Source: Odiellus spinosus
Taxonomy: Eukaryota; Arthropoda; Arachnida; Opiliones; Phalangiidae
Assembly: GCA_963920705.1 (NCBI GenBank)
Contig: OY987230.1
Coordinates: 18,687,320 to 18,751,319 of the forward strand
Reading direction: 5' to 3'
DNA: 64,000 nt
In this document: piece after piece, positions 24,060 to 36,100 of the stretch
Layout of the letters: each line of letters opens with the position of its first letter
Position numbering within the stretch: the stretch's first letter is position 1
Position numbers and translations under genes: made by a program
Notes under the pieces: model-generated
Told to the model about the DNA's origin: nothing
The model's input: the letters and a program-made list of their open reading frames with translations, nothing else
Databases searched by the model: none

Positions 24060-24560
24060 TTATAAGTAAAACAAACTCGGAGTGATTCTGACTATGGCGA
24101 ATTTCTCGGGACTATCATCAATCTATTAAGACTAGCTAGCGTCAGAGAGGCTGGCAAGGTTTGAAGAGCTCAAGCCAAAGAGAGATTGAGCCAAGCGTAT
24201 TATTTTATTTTTTTATACGTTCGGCTTGGTTTACGCGTTGAAATCTTAAACTGTTCTCGACTATATATTTGGAAGTAGTCTTGAGTATGTTAAGCGGCTT
24301 TGTAGGCCATCCTAAGAACTTCTTGACAAAGGTTATTAATGACTGAGGATAGGAGGCCGCTAGTGATCGCTTAAGGGAGTATGAAAAGGAATTTTATAAA
24401 TTAATTTTAATCTTAGATAGTTAAGAGATGTGAGTTGTTCAAATATACCAATTTTCAAATATAGTATTTTTACCGTGGTAAATTATTAATTATATATATA
24501 CCGGTAAGTTACCACAAAGCGGTCTGAAACATTATTTTACCTTTTGGTCGGTGTTTTCTT
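24060..24560. other. Unassigned DNA
   Basis: No gene or repeat family recognised. Confidence 0.4.
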
Positions 24561-24574
24561 TTTTTAATTTTACA

Positions 24575-24840
24575 TCTCTGACCCCTTTCGATCATTTGGA
24601 AGTCGGTCATTTGGAAATAACCCTTTTCGATCATTTGAAAGTCGATCATTTGGAAATAGTCCATTTAGATCATTTAAAAGTCGAGCATTTGGAAAAAAAT
24701 CTTTTCGATCATTTGAAAGTCGGTCATTTGAAAATTTCGATCCTTTCGAAATATTATTTTTCGATCATTTGAAACTGGGTCATTTAGAAATAACCCTTTC
24801 GATCATTTCAAAGTCGGCCATTTGGAAATTACCCTTTTTG
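24575..24840. repeat. Degenerate tandem array, unit about 39 bp
   Basis: Six or seven units combining TCGATCATTTGAAAGTCGG and TCATTTGGAAATAACCCTTT. One frame stays open for part of the array and gives a repeated Phe-Asp-His-Leu pattern. The units vary in length, so the frame breaks and a gene is not supported. Confidence 0.8.
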
Positions 24841-25528
24841 GAATAACCTTATACCTAAATGTCACCTGACTCTTATCTTGAAAGTCTTTATTGACTTAAA
24901 CCGTGTCTTTCAGTACTTGCCATGTCGAATATAGAAAACTATATAACTTATTATTGAGTGGCTTAAGAAATCGATTAAATATAACTTTGACCCTTTGACC
25001 CACCCTTTAAAATGCTTTTTATATTCCTCTCTTCTTATAGAAGCCCCGTGCCTTTTTGCTCTGCCTTTCACACTTTTTTTTTTTTGTCGTATAGCTCGTA
25101 CGAAATTTGAAATGATCGAAAACCCGAACGTGATGGCGTCGAAGGGAAGGGTTAACGTCAGCTATCCCCACCCTGAAAAGTACACCCGGGAAGGGAAAAT
25201 CTAAACGAGTTAGCGAGGGTCTTTTTCTTGCCATGACTCCTATACCCCTTCATCTCAACCAAAACGGTTGAAGTAATATGCGAAATGGTAATTTATAAGA
25301 ACGAATTTATTCTAATAGGATCTATTTCTTTTTCTTTTTTATTCTTGGTTTTCACGTTTTGGAAACCCCGTTAAAGCTCTCTTATCCATCCTCTTTCGCC
25401 CGCCAAAATTTGATTTATCTAAAGATGCGTTCACACTCTTCATATTGAAATGGTTCTTATAACGTTTGGGAAGCCATTAATTCCTTTTTTTCGAATACCT
25501 ATGGATTATATTTTTAGTTTAATCATAC
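24841..25528. other. Unassigned DNA
   Basis: A GC-richer patch lies at 25090-25240 (CGAACGTGATGGCGTCGAAG) with opposed 70-codon frames and no recognised family. Confidence 0.35.
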
Positions 25529-25865
25529 CAGAAGCCGATGAAACCCTCCTTTGAAGTCTATTACTCCCTGGTCTTGTCTACCCCTCTCTGTATGGGTTAG
25601 TTTCAAAAAGCGCGATTCGTACGACTCCTAACGGTAGATATTTTCGGAGCGGGAGTTCGTCGAGCGAATATCTCTAGCAGCCTTGGAATTCGTCAAAAAA
25701 ACGTCGTTGTTTGTGGAGAGAGAGAATTTCCAATTTTCCGTAGACAGGGGGTATGAAGTAGGACCCCTCCGATCTCGAAAAATTGGGAATTTTACCCATA
25801 CAGTGAGGAGCGCTATATCGAACATTAGAGTAGTAGACTTCATAGGAGGGTTTCATCGGCTTCTG
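25529..25865 (+). mobile_element. MITE-1 copy A5
   Basis: Subfamily A with several private substitutions. The flanking heptamers ATCATAC and ATAATAT match at only five of seven positions, consistent with age. Confidence 0.88.
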
Positions 25866-26849
25866 ATAATATGATTGGCCCTAATATACCATACACTGAA
25901 ATTTAAACTTAATTCAGAATAAAAATTATGCGCTAGAATATCACTTAAAAAATGTAGAAATAATTTTTTATTCGTAAATGTTTGTGTGCAAATTCTGAAA
26001 ATAATTCAAAAACTGATCCATTTTTAGCTTTTAGTTTCTATGTAAATTAAATAATTAAATATTCAAATATTTACAATTTAAATAATTTAATAATAATTAA
26101 AGTTCTTTCTATGATTCCCTGATTGTGGGCTAACCAAAAAGTCTAGTCTCAATTCGGGGAAAACCCACTACCAGGCGTTATTAACCAAATTTAAAATGAA
26201 TTTAAAACTATAATTAGAATTAAACCAAATATCATTAAATTTATTCTTAATATGGTATAATATTAGAACTAATTTAATTATAAAATTTCTTGTAAGTAGA
26301 TAGGAGTTGACTGAAGTTTTTATTTTCATATATTTGAAATTTTCTCCAAAAATATCATTTGATAAATTTTACTAGCTCCTTTTTTGTTTAAATTGCATTA
26401 TTCTTTTGAGTAGGCGGTACGCGTACTGTTGTTAAGGATTATTTTCTTATTGAGCATTCAGGCTTTTGACGCGAGAGCTCGAGGTTTTTCTATTTTCTTT
26501 GTTTTATCCCGCGATTGATGTCGACTACAGCAAATTTATTTTTTTGCTCGCTAGTGTCAAATGACATCCAGTCAAAGGAGTCAAAGGATCGTAAATTAAC
26601 GGCCAGTTTTTGAGGAGAAAAGGGGAGGTTTAGCTCACTTTTGTTTTAAAAGCTAGAATAGCGGCGTCCACGTTCGATTTGTTCCAGTTAACAAGTACAG
26701 AACTAAGCCTCGTTGAAATTTCTTTTTTATAAGGTGGGTTTTCATCGCTGTTAGTAACCGTGTGTAATGTAATGTGCAAGGGGGATTTTAAAACCAATAC
26801 GTTCCACCTAGAGCTATTAATATCTAAATAGATGAAGATGAGTAACAAA
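25866..26849. other. AT-rich unassigned DNA
   Basis: The block 26110-26165 (TTGTGGGCTAACCAAAAAGT) is shared with 33190-33240 and marks another dispersed repeat. No gene recognised. Confidence 0.4.
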
Positions 26850-26982
26850 ACATTGTTCTAACGGCAAACAGTGGCAAAAGTAGGGACTAATAAAATCACG
26901 TGCGCGACTGCCTATTCTTTATCCATAGCACCATGTTTTGTTAGTTCCTACTATTTGCCGTGACAGGAATCTTATGAATGTC
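26850..26982. mobile_element. MITE-3 copy d
   Basis: TTCTAACGGCAAACAGTGGC on the left and TTGCCGTGACAGGAATCTTA on the right, with a foldback core. Both outer tips are eroded. Confidence 0.65.
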
Positions 26983-28260
26983 AGGTAATTGATTTTATCT
27001 ATTAAGATAGGTTTCAGCATCTTTAAACATAATTTTCTTATTTATGGATCGATTTTGGAATTCTCACAAAGAAAAATATTTTGATATCGTTCGTGCATCG
27101 AAGATGATAGAAGCTCAAATATTGCTACTTAAATATAAGGAATGCATGTTTTATATTTAGTTAATTGCTTATTACGAATAGAAAAAGGTTGAAATACAAT
27201 TTTCTTTAACTTTTTATTTAAAAACTAAACTGATTTCGCTGTAAATTGGGGGACTTTACTTTGCACGAAACGTTTCGGAGAATGTTCTCCTTTAGCCTAA
27301 ACGTTATAGTTATATTTTACATTACGTTTTTGGGTTCAACTTTAACCCACTTTCAAAATTTTTACAATGAAAACTCGACTTAATACGACACACTTCCCAT
27401 TATATGACCCTCGTTTTCTTGACCTAACGCGACTGTATTAACTGGAATGTATCGAACGGCCCATTGTTTGAGACGGTGGTCTTCGTTTTTAAAACAGGAG
27501 GTTCATGGCGCGATATCGGCTTTCCGTCTCTTCCGGAGAAAGAAGCGGCGAATTATATTCAAAATCAGGCGTAGAATTCATTCTACACGAACCTAAACTT
27601 CACCTTTATCTCCCTGAAACAGACGTATAGTTGTTTTAAGTTAGCCAAGCGGCGTACAAGCGTTGAAATTTAATTATGATTGAAAACCGAAGAGGTCGAA
27701 GACCCCTTTCGAGCCTAAATCGGATAGTTTTCACCACTCGTCGCTTTAAGGTCCGAAATTTTGACCCGGTAGCACCCTGCGGTGGACTAGAGTTCTTTCG
27801 CTTTCTTGTCCAAACTTTTAATAAGTTAATTTTTCTAATGGCAAGAAAGGTGGAGGTATATAAAACGGGAAAAAATAGCGTAGGTTGGAGTTTTCAACGT
27901 ATAATGGACCGTCGTACCATCTTGAAAGGTATCTAAATTGATGTGGAAAAGAGTATTTTTGTATAAGAATTAAGGTGCATTCCAAGATTGTAATTAACTT
28001 TATATTCCAGTCGATTTTTTGAAAATATTCCAAATACCGCTCGAGGAAAGGTCCATCGATCTTTATTTAAAATAGTTGCCTGATAAATTCTACCATTCTC
28101 CTCCTTGTACTGGGTTCGCTTAACCTCTTAGGTCTTACCTTAAGTTCATAATTAAATTTTATAAGTATATGACACACGCGTAATGTCTTGAGAATTCGAT
28201 TATATAGAACGTTTTTTGGAGCAGTGACTTGAAGTGTCTCTGAATTGTACAAAAAATGGG
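26983..28260. other. Unassigned DNA
   Basis: An 86-codon plus frame at 27676-27936 is open, but I do not recognise it. No repeat family seen. Confidence 0.35.
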
Positions 28261-28263
28261 ACA

Positions 28264-28502
28264 CCATCTGATTTTATCATGAAATTAAAAGGAGGACCTT
28301 TGACCAATCAAAAGAGGCTCCTATCTATACATTTGGCTTCATAAAATCCCCGCGACACATGCTGCGACATGCGCTCTTTGAATCGTCCTAAATCTAGTTC
28401 TTGAATATTTTCACACGCGTACAACAGCGCGTGTCGCTGATATTTTATGAAGCCAAAGGTGGGGAGTCTTTTGATTCGTCGAAGGTTCTCCTTTCAATTG
28501 AA
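28264..28502. mobile_element. MITE-5 copy a
   Basis: Foldback element: AATTAAAAGGAGGACCTTTG on the left, GAAGGTTCTCCTTTCAATTG on the right. The inner arms GGCTTCATAAAATCCCCGCG and the complement of CGCTGATATTTTATGAAGCC also pair. The left boundary is extended to 28264 because CCATCTGATTTTATCAT is shared with copy b. Confidence 0.75.
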
Positions 28503-29660
28503 TACGAGTAGAATCAATAAAAAATTCAAGTCATTTTTATTAGTTTTTTTATGATAACTAAATCTTTGAGCAATTTTAATTTCTTATATAAATGAAAGAT
28601 ATATCATTTTTGGAATAAATAATATTCACTCTGCGTGAATCTGATAACCATACTCCAACTATGGATTAAACCTTGAACCATGAGCCCGAGCGGAAAAAGA
28701 AACAAAAACGTTTTTGCGCGAAAGGTATACAGGATACAAGTGTATTATCGTACAAAACCTCCATCTTGCGTACCAACATCTACCTCTATTTCATTTTTCT
28801 GTATGAATAAACCGTATAGTTAAGTCCATTTCGAGTTGGAAGCACGCCTTAATCTACTCTACTTACTTCTATAAGTCAAACAAGTTAAAGAGTTAGGTTT
28901 GTTTTCACGTACTGCCAACTCGAGGTGAAATTGATTATATTCGTCCTGGAACGCGATGGTTGAAGGTGAAGCCATGAGAATAACCGACCCCTATAAGTAC
29001 TGAGAGTTATTTGGTTGTTGATAAAAGCGAGTGAAAGCTTATGCTGATTGATACACTATATTAAACCGCGTAGAAAGAAAATAGACTTTGATTTAACATT
29101 GATCAAAAGTATCGTGTTTTTCACATTGATTTGGCAACGCATTCTAGGCTATACGCAATATATTTTGTTTATTCTTTGATTTAAAGTAACCGTAGGCTTA
29201 CGCCTGATGTCAAATCATGTTGAAATTGATTATAGGTGTTGGTATATCAGTCTTAGATTACAGTGGGTATAAAACTAGGCGTTCTATTTCGTGGTGGACT
29301 CGGTTTTGTTGATAAATAAAGGATAGCCACGTTTCGTATAGGGTTGAAAATTGATGGAAAAACCTTCGATGCACAGCTCAGGCAAAACGTCGGCTTTGCT
29401 GCTGATATTACCGGAAAAAGGGTCGGATATATAGGATCCAATCAATGTCCAGTGTCGTCTGACAGCCTGAGATTGATCGTTCTTATACTCAATCCCCCCT
29501 TTCCCTACTCTTATATTCCCAAGTATAATTTAACCCGACACTGAAGATATAGGTATCGTTTACATGTATTCTAAGTTACATCATTAGAAAAGATCAAAAC
29601 ACCCATAGAAAAACCAACTTTGTCTATGGTAATTTAGTTCCATTTCATGGTTGTAATTAA
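28503..29660. other. Unassigned DNA with one open segment
   Basis: At 29344-29460 a plus frame reads a mixed, non-repetitive peptide (Lys-Ile-Asp-Gly-Lys-Thr-Phe-Asp-Ala-Gln at its start) in DNA of higher GC content than its surroundings. It begins with TTG rather than ATG, and I recognise no family. It may be an exon of an unknown gene. Confidence 0.25.
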
Positions 29661-30140
29661 TTAGCCGCGTTCCTACTAGGCCTAGGAATCGATTTAAACC
29701 GTTTCACAACGTTTCGCTAGAATCGTGTGAACGGTAAACCGTCTTTTTTCGAATCGATTTGATTCGATTTCTCGAAACTGCTTCGGGAACCAGTTTCATA
29801 CCGATTCGGTTTCAACAACCGATAGATGAAGCTACAATAAATCGATTTATAAAGATAATGCCCGTGAACACTTGTCGCTTATTTGAATATTAGTTTGATT
29901 TTAACGTTTCAAATTTGATACGATATCTCGAAACTGCTTCGGGAACCAGTTTCATACCGATTCGGTTTCAACAACCGATAGATGAAGCTACAATAAATCG
30001 ATTTATAAAGATAATGCGCGTGAACACTTGTCGCTTATTTGAATATTGGTTTGATTTTACCGTTTCAAATCGATTAAGAAATGTTAGTGTGACCGTAGCT
30101 ATTCGAATCGAACCCACATGTGATTTTGCTATTTCATAAT
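29661..30140. mobile_element. MITE-6 copy a with internal tandem duplication
   Basis: Member of a family marked by AAACTGCTTCGGGAACCAGT, GGTTTCAACAACCGATAGAT and outer GAATCGATTTAAACCG. A segment of about 156 bp beginning at 29770 is repeated directly from 29926, nearly without change. The family also occurs at 38995-39258, 48425-48930 and, as a fragment, near 51770. Confidence 0.75.
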
Positions 30141-31125
30141 TTCGAATGGTCTAATTGCCAAGTCCCGAGGTCAACTATTCATTTCGAGGGGCAGGTCATC
30201 ATCTAGTATTTTTTTATTTATAGATATCAAAGAAATACATTTATGTAATATATACCTCTATCTTCCTGATACACGCTGTGTGAAGATGTGAGGTCTATTA
30301 TTTTTTCAAATATACGATAAGATGTTCCCCTGAAGTGGAATTCAGTCCATATAGGAATCATATCGTAAATTGTTTCCTCCTACTTTATTGTCTAACACCC
30401 CGAAATACGTTGTAAAAATGTCTCCCATACTCCGAAAAGGGTAGTAAAAATATCTCATCCAGACGAAAGCAACAATCTAGAACATGTGCGACCGAACTAC
30501 ATCTATACATAAAAGCTGTTACATCCAGTCAAAAACACTTTGATTTTTCAGCTATTTCTTTTTCTCTACAGGAGTTATTGTATAAGTATTCCTACGCTGT
30601 AAGTTCCCACGCGCTGCAAATTGAAAATGATTGTGACGTGAGAAACACCTTTCATTTCATATTTCGAAGCGTGTAGTATATGTAGCGTAACTTTTATATT
30701 TAATAATTTCGTAGTCTGATAAAGTCTTGTTCTGATATGTAGAATTTTGGGGAAAAAATAAGATCAACGATACGTTTAAAGGGAAAAAGTATATAATTGA
30801 AATAATAGGCCGATATTTGATGCCTAAGACCTTGGGTATCAAACCCCGGCCTATTCTTTTAATGTTAGGACATTACGAGCGCTGTTAACGGCTGAAATAA
30901 TATGATTGGTCAGAATTTAGATTTAATTTTTTTTTTGAATTTTTTTACAAACTTTAGAAATTAATTTAAACACCAAGAACTTGTCTAAAAATTGTGAAAA
31001 AATTTACGAATACGTTTTTTGGCATCTGGATTTCGAAAATAAGTTCAAAAGCTCTTCCATTTTTAACTCCAAGTTCCCTTTTTAAAAATATCTATAGGAG
31101 TACAAGTCGCTTTCTTCTAAGTCTG
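30141..31125. other. Unassigned DNA
   Basis: The block 31010-31090 matches 6050-6110 as a dispersed repeat. No gene recognised. Confidence 0.4.
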
Positions 31126-31129
31126 TTAA

Positions 31130-31563
31130 AGGGAGGATGCAACCTAACATCAAGTGATTTTTTTATCGATTCTTTATTGTTTAAATAGGCCTAATCCACT
31201 ATTTAAAAAATTTACAAACAAATATTAAACTAGAAATAAATTTAAAACTTACCCTGAAAATAGGCTTAGTGGGATTCATGGAGCTCCTGATTTCCTCGCG
31301 TGTAAGGTCTAGCGACCAATCGCGCGCGACGTAAGTCTCGTGGAGATCTCGCGTGAACGACGGGCCTTTGCTCATTGGTCGCTAGACCTTACACGGACGC
31401 GATTCAGGATCTCCATGAATCCCGCTAAGCCTATTTTCAGGGTAAGTTTTAAATTTATTTCTAGTTTAATATTTGTATTGTAAACTTTTTATCGGTGGAT
31501 TAAGCCTATTTAAACGATAAGGAATCGATAAAAAATCACTTGTAATTAGGTTGCATTCTCCCT
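31130..31563. mobile_element. MITE-4 copy c, full length
   Basis: 434 bp between two TTAA sites (31126-31129 and 31564-31567). Left end AGGGAGGATGCAACC, right end GGTTGCATTCTCCCT. The arms are about 200 bp long and pair almost throughout, with a core of GGTCTAGCGACCAATCGCGC and its counterpart. TTAA duplications are typical of the piggyBac and Kolobok superfamilies; the ends alone do not decide between them. Confidence 0.9.
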
Positions 31564-31567
31564 TTAA

Positions 31568-32229
31568 ATAATATTGTTAGGTGTGTAGTAATTGTTACGT
31601 ACCATCCTTCTTGTTTTGTATGTCTTTATATTGTTAATATTTCTCAATTTCAACGTGTTTTGGTCAATATAATTGCGTTATTTGTGTGTTGTTCTATAAG
31701 GCTTGTAATACGCAAGTTTAGTCTATTATTTTGTTCGGGAGTGCGATATGGATTTTGATAGGGTGGTGGAATGTATTGCCCTGACCCTTTATATTGTGTT
31801 ATAACAACTTGTTCGAGCCATTTTCACTCCCCCCTCCCCTCACGCAAAAAAAGGAAATATGGTGCGTTTGAGAAAAAAAAAACTGGTCAAATAAATCAAG
31901 CGTGTTTTACGACGATACTTTTCAAAATATATATTGAAGAAAATAGAGAAACGGAAAAATTTATAGAAAATGTCGAAATATTTTTTCGATTTTTCTAAAT
32001 GCATTTTTTATATTTTATTTTCTACTTCTTCTATATTTCTTTCAAATCTTTCATCCAATACAAAGTTATTAAAGGGCTTGTTGTCCTGGTTTTTCTATTT
32101 CTAATTCGTTAAATTTCTCATCCCACTGTTCGAAATATTCGTTTTAAACTAATTATAATTTTAAATTTATATTTTAAAATAATATTACTTCTAATTAATC
32201 TCAACACTATTAGTTAAAACCACGGATTT
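31568..32229. other. Unassigned AT-rich DNA
   Basis: Nothing recognised. Confidence 0.4.
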
Positions 32230-32515
32230 TTCATGAACTCCAAATAGTAATTGAGTAGCATTTTCGAAAAGATCGTTGAAAAACGATTCAAAATACATAT
32301 ACATACGTCATAGAAAATATTTCAGCAACAGTAAAAATATATATTTTATAATCGCCATTTTCGAAAATTTTTAAATATATTCCCCGCAACAATACGTCAT
32401 CATTATGGTCACGTGGCTATAGTTGATTCTCGCGCGTTCTGGCACGTGATAATGTGGCTTTCATCTAGGCTTTTTGCCTAAAAGAACTTAATAATCCAGA
32501 AAGCCCTACAGAAAT
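32230..32515 (-). mobile_element. MITE-7 copy, reverse orientation
   Basis: Near-complete: CATGAACTCCAAATAGTAAT, GAGTAGCATTTTCGAAAAGA, ACATACGTCATAGAAAATAT, CAATACGTCATCATTATGGT, TTGATTCTCGCGCGTTCTGG and AATCCAGAAAGCCCTACAG in order. Confidence 0.7.
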
Positions 32516-32637
32516 AAACTATATCATATATCGGGAAAAAAATATATATATTTTTTGACATATTCATTTTGAATTTTCTTAAGAACGCGTCAACTCAATG
32601 GTATCAAATTTTGAATATGGCGTTTTAATAGTATAAT

Positions 32638-32978
32638 CAGAAGCCGATGAAACCGTCCTTTGAAGTCTACTACTCTAATGTTCCATATAGCGCTCCTCTC
32701 TGTATGGATAAAATTAACAATTTTACGAGATCGGAGGGGTCCTACTTCATACCCCTTGTCTACGGAAAATTGGAAATTCTCTCTCTCCACAAACGACGAC
32801 GTTTTTCTGACGAACTCCAAGGCTGCTAGAGATAGATATTCGCTCGACGAACTCCCGCTCCGAAAATATCTACCGTTAGGAGGCGTACGAATCGCGCTTT
32901 TTGAAACTAACCCATGCAGAGAGGGGTAGACAAGACCCGGGATTAATTGACTTCAAAGGAGGGTTTCATCGGGTTCTG
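32638..32978 (-). mobile_element. MITE-1 copy A6, reverse orientation
   Basis: Subfamily A, inverted. The flanking heptamers GTATAAT and ATATAAT differ at one position. The terminal repeats have private changes (AAACCGTCC, GGGTTCTG). Confidence 0.9.
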
Positions 32979-33500
32979 ATATAATGAAACTAAAAATATA
33001 ATCCAGCCATCGGAGAAAAATAAATAAACTTACAAAATAAATTTCTAACTCTATAAAATTATATGCAAATCATTTGCCAAATGGCCCAAATATGTACACA
33101 ATTTTTTTTTTGGTTGTAAAGTAAATATTTGGTAAATTAGTAAATTTACTTTTAAGCTTTAAATGAATAAAGTTTCAAAAGGAGGTTTATTTTATGATTC
33201 CCCCTGGTTGTGGGCTAACCAAAAAGTCTTATCGCAGCGGGGAGAAAACTCCCTACGGGCGTTGGAGTTAAAATTATCACTATCCGGTATTTGAACTAAA
33301 AATAAATTTAATTCGGGACTGGAACTCTTTAACCAACCTTTTTAATTAACTTAGTAAAACATAGGTTATGGAGTCAAAAACGATAAAAATATTTTATGCC
33401 TTTTTCCTAGAGGATTATCCTATTTAAAACTGTTTCAGTGTCGCGAGAACGGACAAATTAAAGTACCGAATCAATTTGAGTTTTCAGCACGTACAAATAT
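32979..33500. other. Unassigned DNA with one dispersed block
   Basis: 33190-33240 (TTGTGGGCTAACCAAAAAGT) is shared with 26120-26165. No gene recognised. Confidence 0.4.
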
Positions 33501-33570
33501 TAACTCGGATTAATACATAATGTTAAACTTCGTAGGAGATAAAAATAGTTCTTGTAAACTTATCTTGAAC
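33500..33570 (+). repeat. Reference copy of the GGCGGATTAATACA dispersed family
   Basis: ACTCGGATTAATACATAATGTTAAACTTCG followed by GGAGATAAAAATAGTTCTTG and a CTTATCTTGAACATC tail (split here for length). Other members lie near 3331, 15936, 18717, 41485, 42445, 50245 and 53670 on this strand, and near 40640, 48235, 51085 and 53805 inverted. A fuller 5' part in some copies reads TATAGCGAAAGCTAAGGCGG. No terminal inverted repeat, poly-A tail or tRNA-type box is obvious, so the class is unknown. Confidence 0.55.
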
Positions 33571-33799
33571 ATCTGAATTTATTGGGTATAAACTTCTGTA
33601 ATTGCTTCACTAGTTTTTAGTGTTTCAGAGGGAATATGGTCCGAATTTATCTCACCGTTAATTGAGTTACATGCGCATTGTAAAATATTGGTCGATTTAG
33701 ATGTACCCATTCCTAAGGATTGCGTTCACCTAATTAGAAACAATGAAAGGAATGTATAAGAGAGAAATTGTTTTGTATAAAAGGGTGCTTTGAAACTTT

Positions 33800-33855
33800 C
33801 GTCAATATCAGGAGTATATAATAAATCCAGTTTTGGGAGCAAGTATGAAAACATA
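33800..33855. repeat. Diverged solo arm of MITE-8
   Basis: ATCAGGAGTATATAATAAAT ... GAGCAAGTATGAAAAC matches the MITE-8 terminal repeat that starts 8 bp further on. It is probably the remnant of an older neighbouring copy. Confidence 0.5.
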
Positions 33856-33862
33856 CATAGTG

Positions 33863-34282
33863 TCAGAGGTATATAATAACCCCCTTCGGGGGGAAGTATG
33901 AAAGCCCCTATACTGCCAATGCTAAAAATCACGAACAACAAGAGCCCGCTGCTGACTCTCTAGACCACTAGTTCGCGCTGGACTTCTCAATGTCGCTGCT
34001 CTAGTAAATGGTCTTTGTATAAACAAGACGGCTCGATTTGTGTTTAGAACTTCCTGTCTCAGGAGTCAGGCTGTCTGTTAAAATGGAGTCGAAGGTTGAC
34101 TTCATCTCGCGAGTTCCGGAAGTGTGCGTAGGGAAAATTTAGTGAGTTTCAAAATGGTGTAACTATTTTTTGGGAGTAAAGCGGTGTGTCGATCCGCCGC
34201 GATTTACGCCGGGCACTTGTTGTTCGTCGATTTTGTCTACCTTTCATACTTCCCCCCGAAGGGGGTTATTATATACCTCTGA
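33863..34282. mobile_element. MITE-8, 420 bp with about 42-bp terminal repeats
   Basis: Left arm TCAGAGGTATATAATAACCC, continuing through the small hairpin CCCCCTTCGGGGGG to AAGTATGAAAG. The right arm is its exact complement, ending ...ATTATATACCTCTGA. The interior is GC-richer than the surroundings, and a short frame at about 34082-34140 starts ATGGAGTCGAAGGTTGAC but closes quickly. It may be a remnant of a parent transposon or captured host DNA. No clear target duplication. Confidence 0.75.
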
Positions 34283-35021
34283 TAGTATTAAAGTTAAAAT
34301 TCCTGAACAACTGACTAACCTGGCGGTGGATTCCCTAACTAGCTGTTATTTAGGTCTAAATTAAATTTATTTAAAAAAAAAACTAACTGTGCTAGAAAGC
34401 TTTCGACCTCGAAATTTAAAGTTATTAAGCTCTTACGCTGTATGAAAATTTACGCCTTTAGCGACAAGGCGTATCTCATCTAGCCAATCAAAGGTTAAGG
34501 AATGTTTCAAAGATTTCACTTGCATATAGTTTGATTCAGTCTAAGATATCATCACTTATTAAAGGAAGCCCGCTTCTATGTCACCTTTGAGATAAAAGTG
34601 CAGCTGACTTTGCACGTTCTGAAATTTCAATTTGATTAGCACCTAACCGGGCTGATTCTTGACTCAATCCCGAGAGAATGATGCGCAAATTCTCCCAAAA
34701 AAAGGTTTCCGTTAAATTACTTTTCTGGATTGAAGCATTACTTCCAAAGTACCAGTCCCCAACATTTTCTCACGATAGTATAACCTTTATAACTCGGTTT
34801 GAACTTACGATGACTCCGTGATTAGATTTTTTTGCAATCCAGTTTAGGTGTAGGACATCAATTTAAATTGGTTTTACCTTAAAAGGATAAAATACGATTA
34901 AAGTATTAAACTAAAAGCAATTGTAATAATATAATTAAGGCAGTGGTTGTAATGCTTCAGATAATCTTATTAGATAAAGATGAATAAAAAAAAACCTAAT
35001 GGCATGGAATTAAATAGGAAA
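34283..35021. other. Unassigned DNA
   Basis: Nothing recognised. Confidence 0.4.
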
Positions 35022-35262
35022 CCATCTGATTTTATCATAAAATTAAAAGGAGGACCTTTGACCAATGAAAAGACGCCCTGTATCTTTGGCTTAATAAATT
35101 CACCGCGACACGTGCTGCGACATGCACTCTTTGAATCGTTCTTGATCATTTTCACGCGCAGAATCGTGCATTCAACAGCGCATGTCGCGGATATTTTATT
35201 AAACCAAAGGTACAGGTGGGTCATTTGATTAGTCAAGGGATTCTTCCTTTAATTGAATGCCC
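35022..35262. mobile_element. MITE-5 copy b
   Basis: CCATCTGATTTTATCATAAA, AATTAAAAGGAGGACCTTTG and the paired arms GACACGTGCTGCGACATGC / GCATGTCGCGGATATTTTAT. The right end is TTCTTCCTTTAATTGAAT. The opposed 82-88 codon frames over this element come from its foldback structure. Confidence 0.75.
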
Positions 35263-35756
35263 AAATTTGAATCCTAATTTTTTTAGAAACATTTCCCGAA
35301 TATTTTTAATAATATAATGTATGAACTAATCATTTCAGTTTCTTCTTCACCCTCCCCTAGAAGCTTTTCTTTAATTTTTAATAATAAATATATTAACTAT
35401 AATGGTCTGAGATTTCTTGAAATCGCTAGAAATCCATAGCTTCGTTTAAGCACGTCTTATGTTTAATATTTAATGGACCCAGATTGGTTTAAAAAAATTC
35501 TCCACGTACGAACCGAAGCACCCTTTTGTTTTTAGGTTTATAGACCCTTTAAGGAAAAAAAAGTTCTTCTCTCTGAGGTGACACTCTCAAACTTTTCTCA
35601 ATGGTCATGAGGTAATGACGTCGGACGAAACCATAGAGAATTTTTTAAGTAGTACTGTCTATACATTTCTAACGGCTTATTGGCTGAAACACAAAATACT
35701 CCGAAACCTTTTTAACCGAAGGTGCTACTCAATTTTCATTTGGAGCCTCAATTTTA
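35263..35756. other. Unassigned DNA ending in a MITE-7 tail
   Basis: 35724-35748 (GGTGCTACTCAATTTTCATT) is the right-hand tail of MITE-7. The remainder is unrecognised. Confidence 0.4.
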
Positions 35757-35763
35757 ATTATAT

Positions 35764-36100
35764 CAGAAGCCGATGAAACCCTCCTTTGAAGTCTATTACT
35801 CCAATGTTCCATATAGCGCTCCTCTCTGTATGGGTAAAATTCCCAATTTTACTAGTTAGAAGGGGTCCTACTTCATCCCCCCTGTCTACGGAAAATTGGA
35901 AATTCTCTCTCTCCACAAACGACGACGTTTTTTGGACGAACTCCAAGGCTGCTAGAGATATTCACTCGACGAGCTCCCGCTCCGAAAACATCTACCGTTA
36001 GGAGGCGTACCGATCGCGCCTTTTGAGAATAACCCATACAGAGAGGGGTAGACAAGACCCGGGAGTAATAGACTTCAAAGGAGGGTTTCATCGGCTTCTG
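35764..36100 (-). mobile_element. MITE-1 copy B2, reverse orientation
   Basis: Subfamily B, inverted, 337 bp. Perfect 7-bp target duplication ATTATAT at 35757-35763 and 36101-36107, the same heptamer as copy B3. Confidence 0.93.

Noticed and set aside
33317..33592. Idea that AT-rich open segments mark a decayed LINE or LTR element in 1-54 kb
   Set aside because: I looked for reverse-transcriptase, integrase or long terminal repeat signals on both strands and saw none. The repeats found are short DNA-type or tandem.
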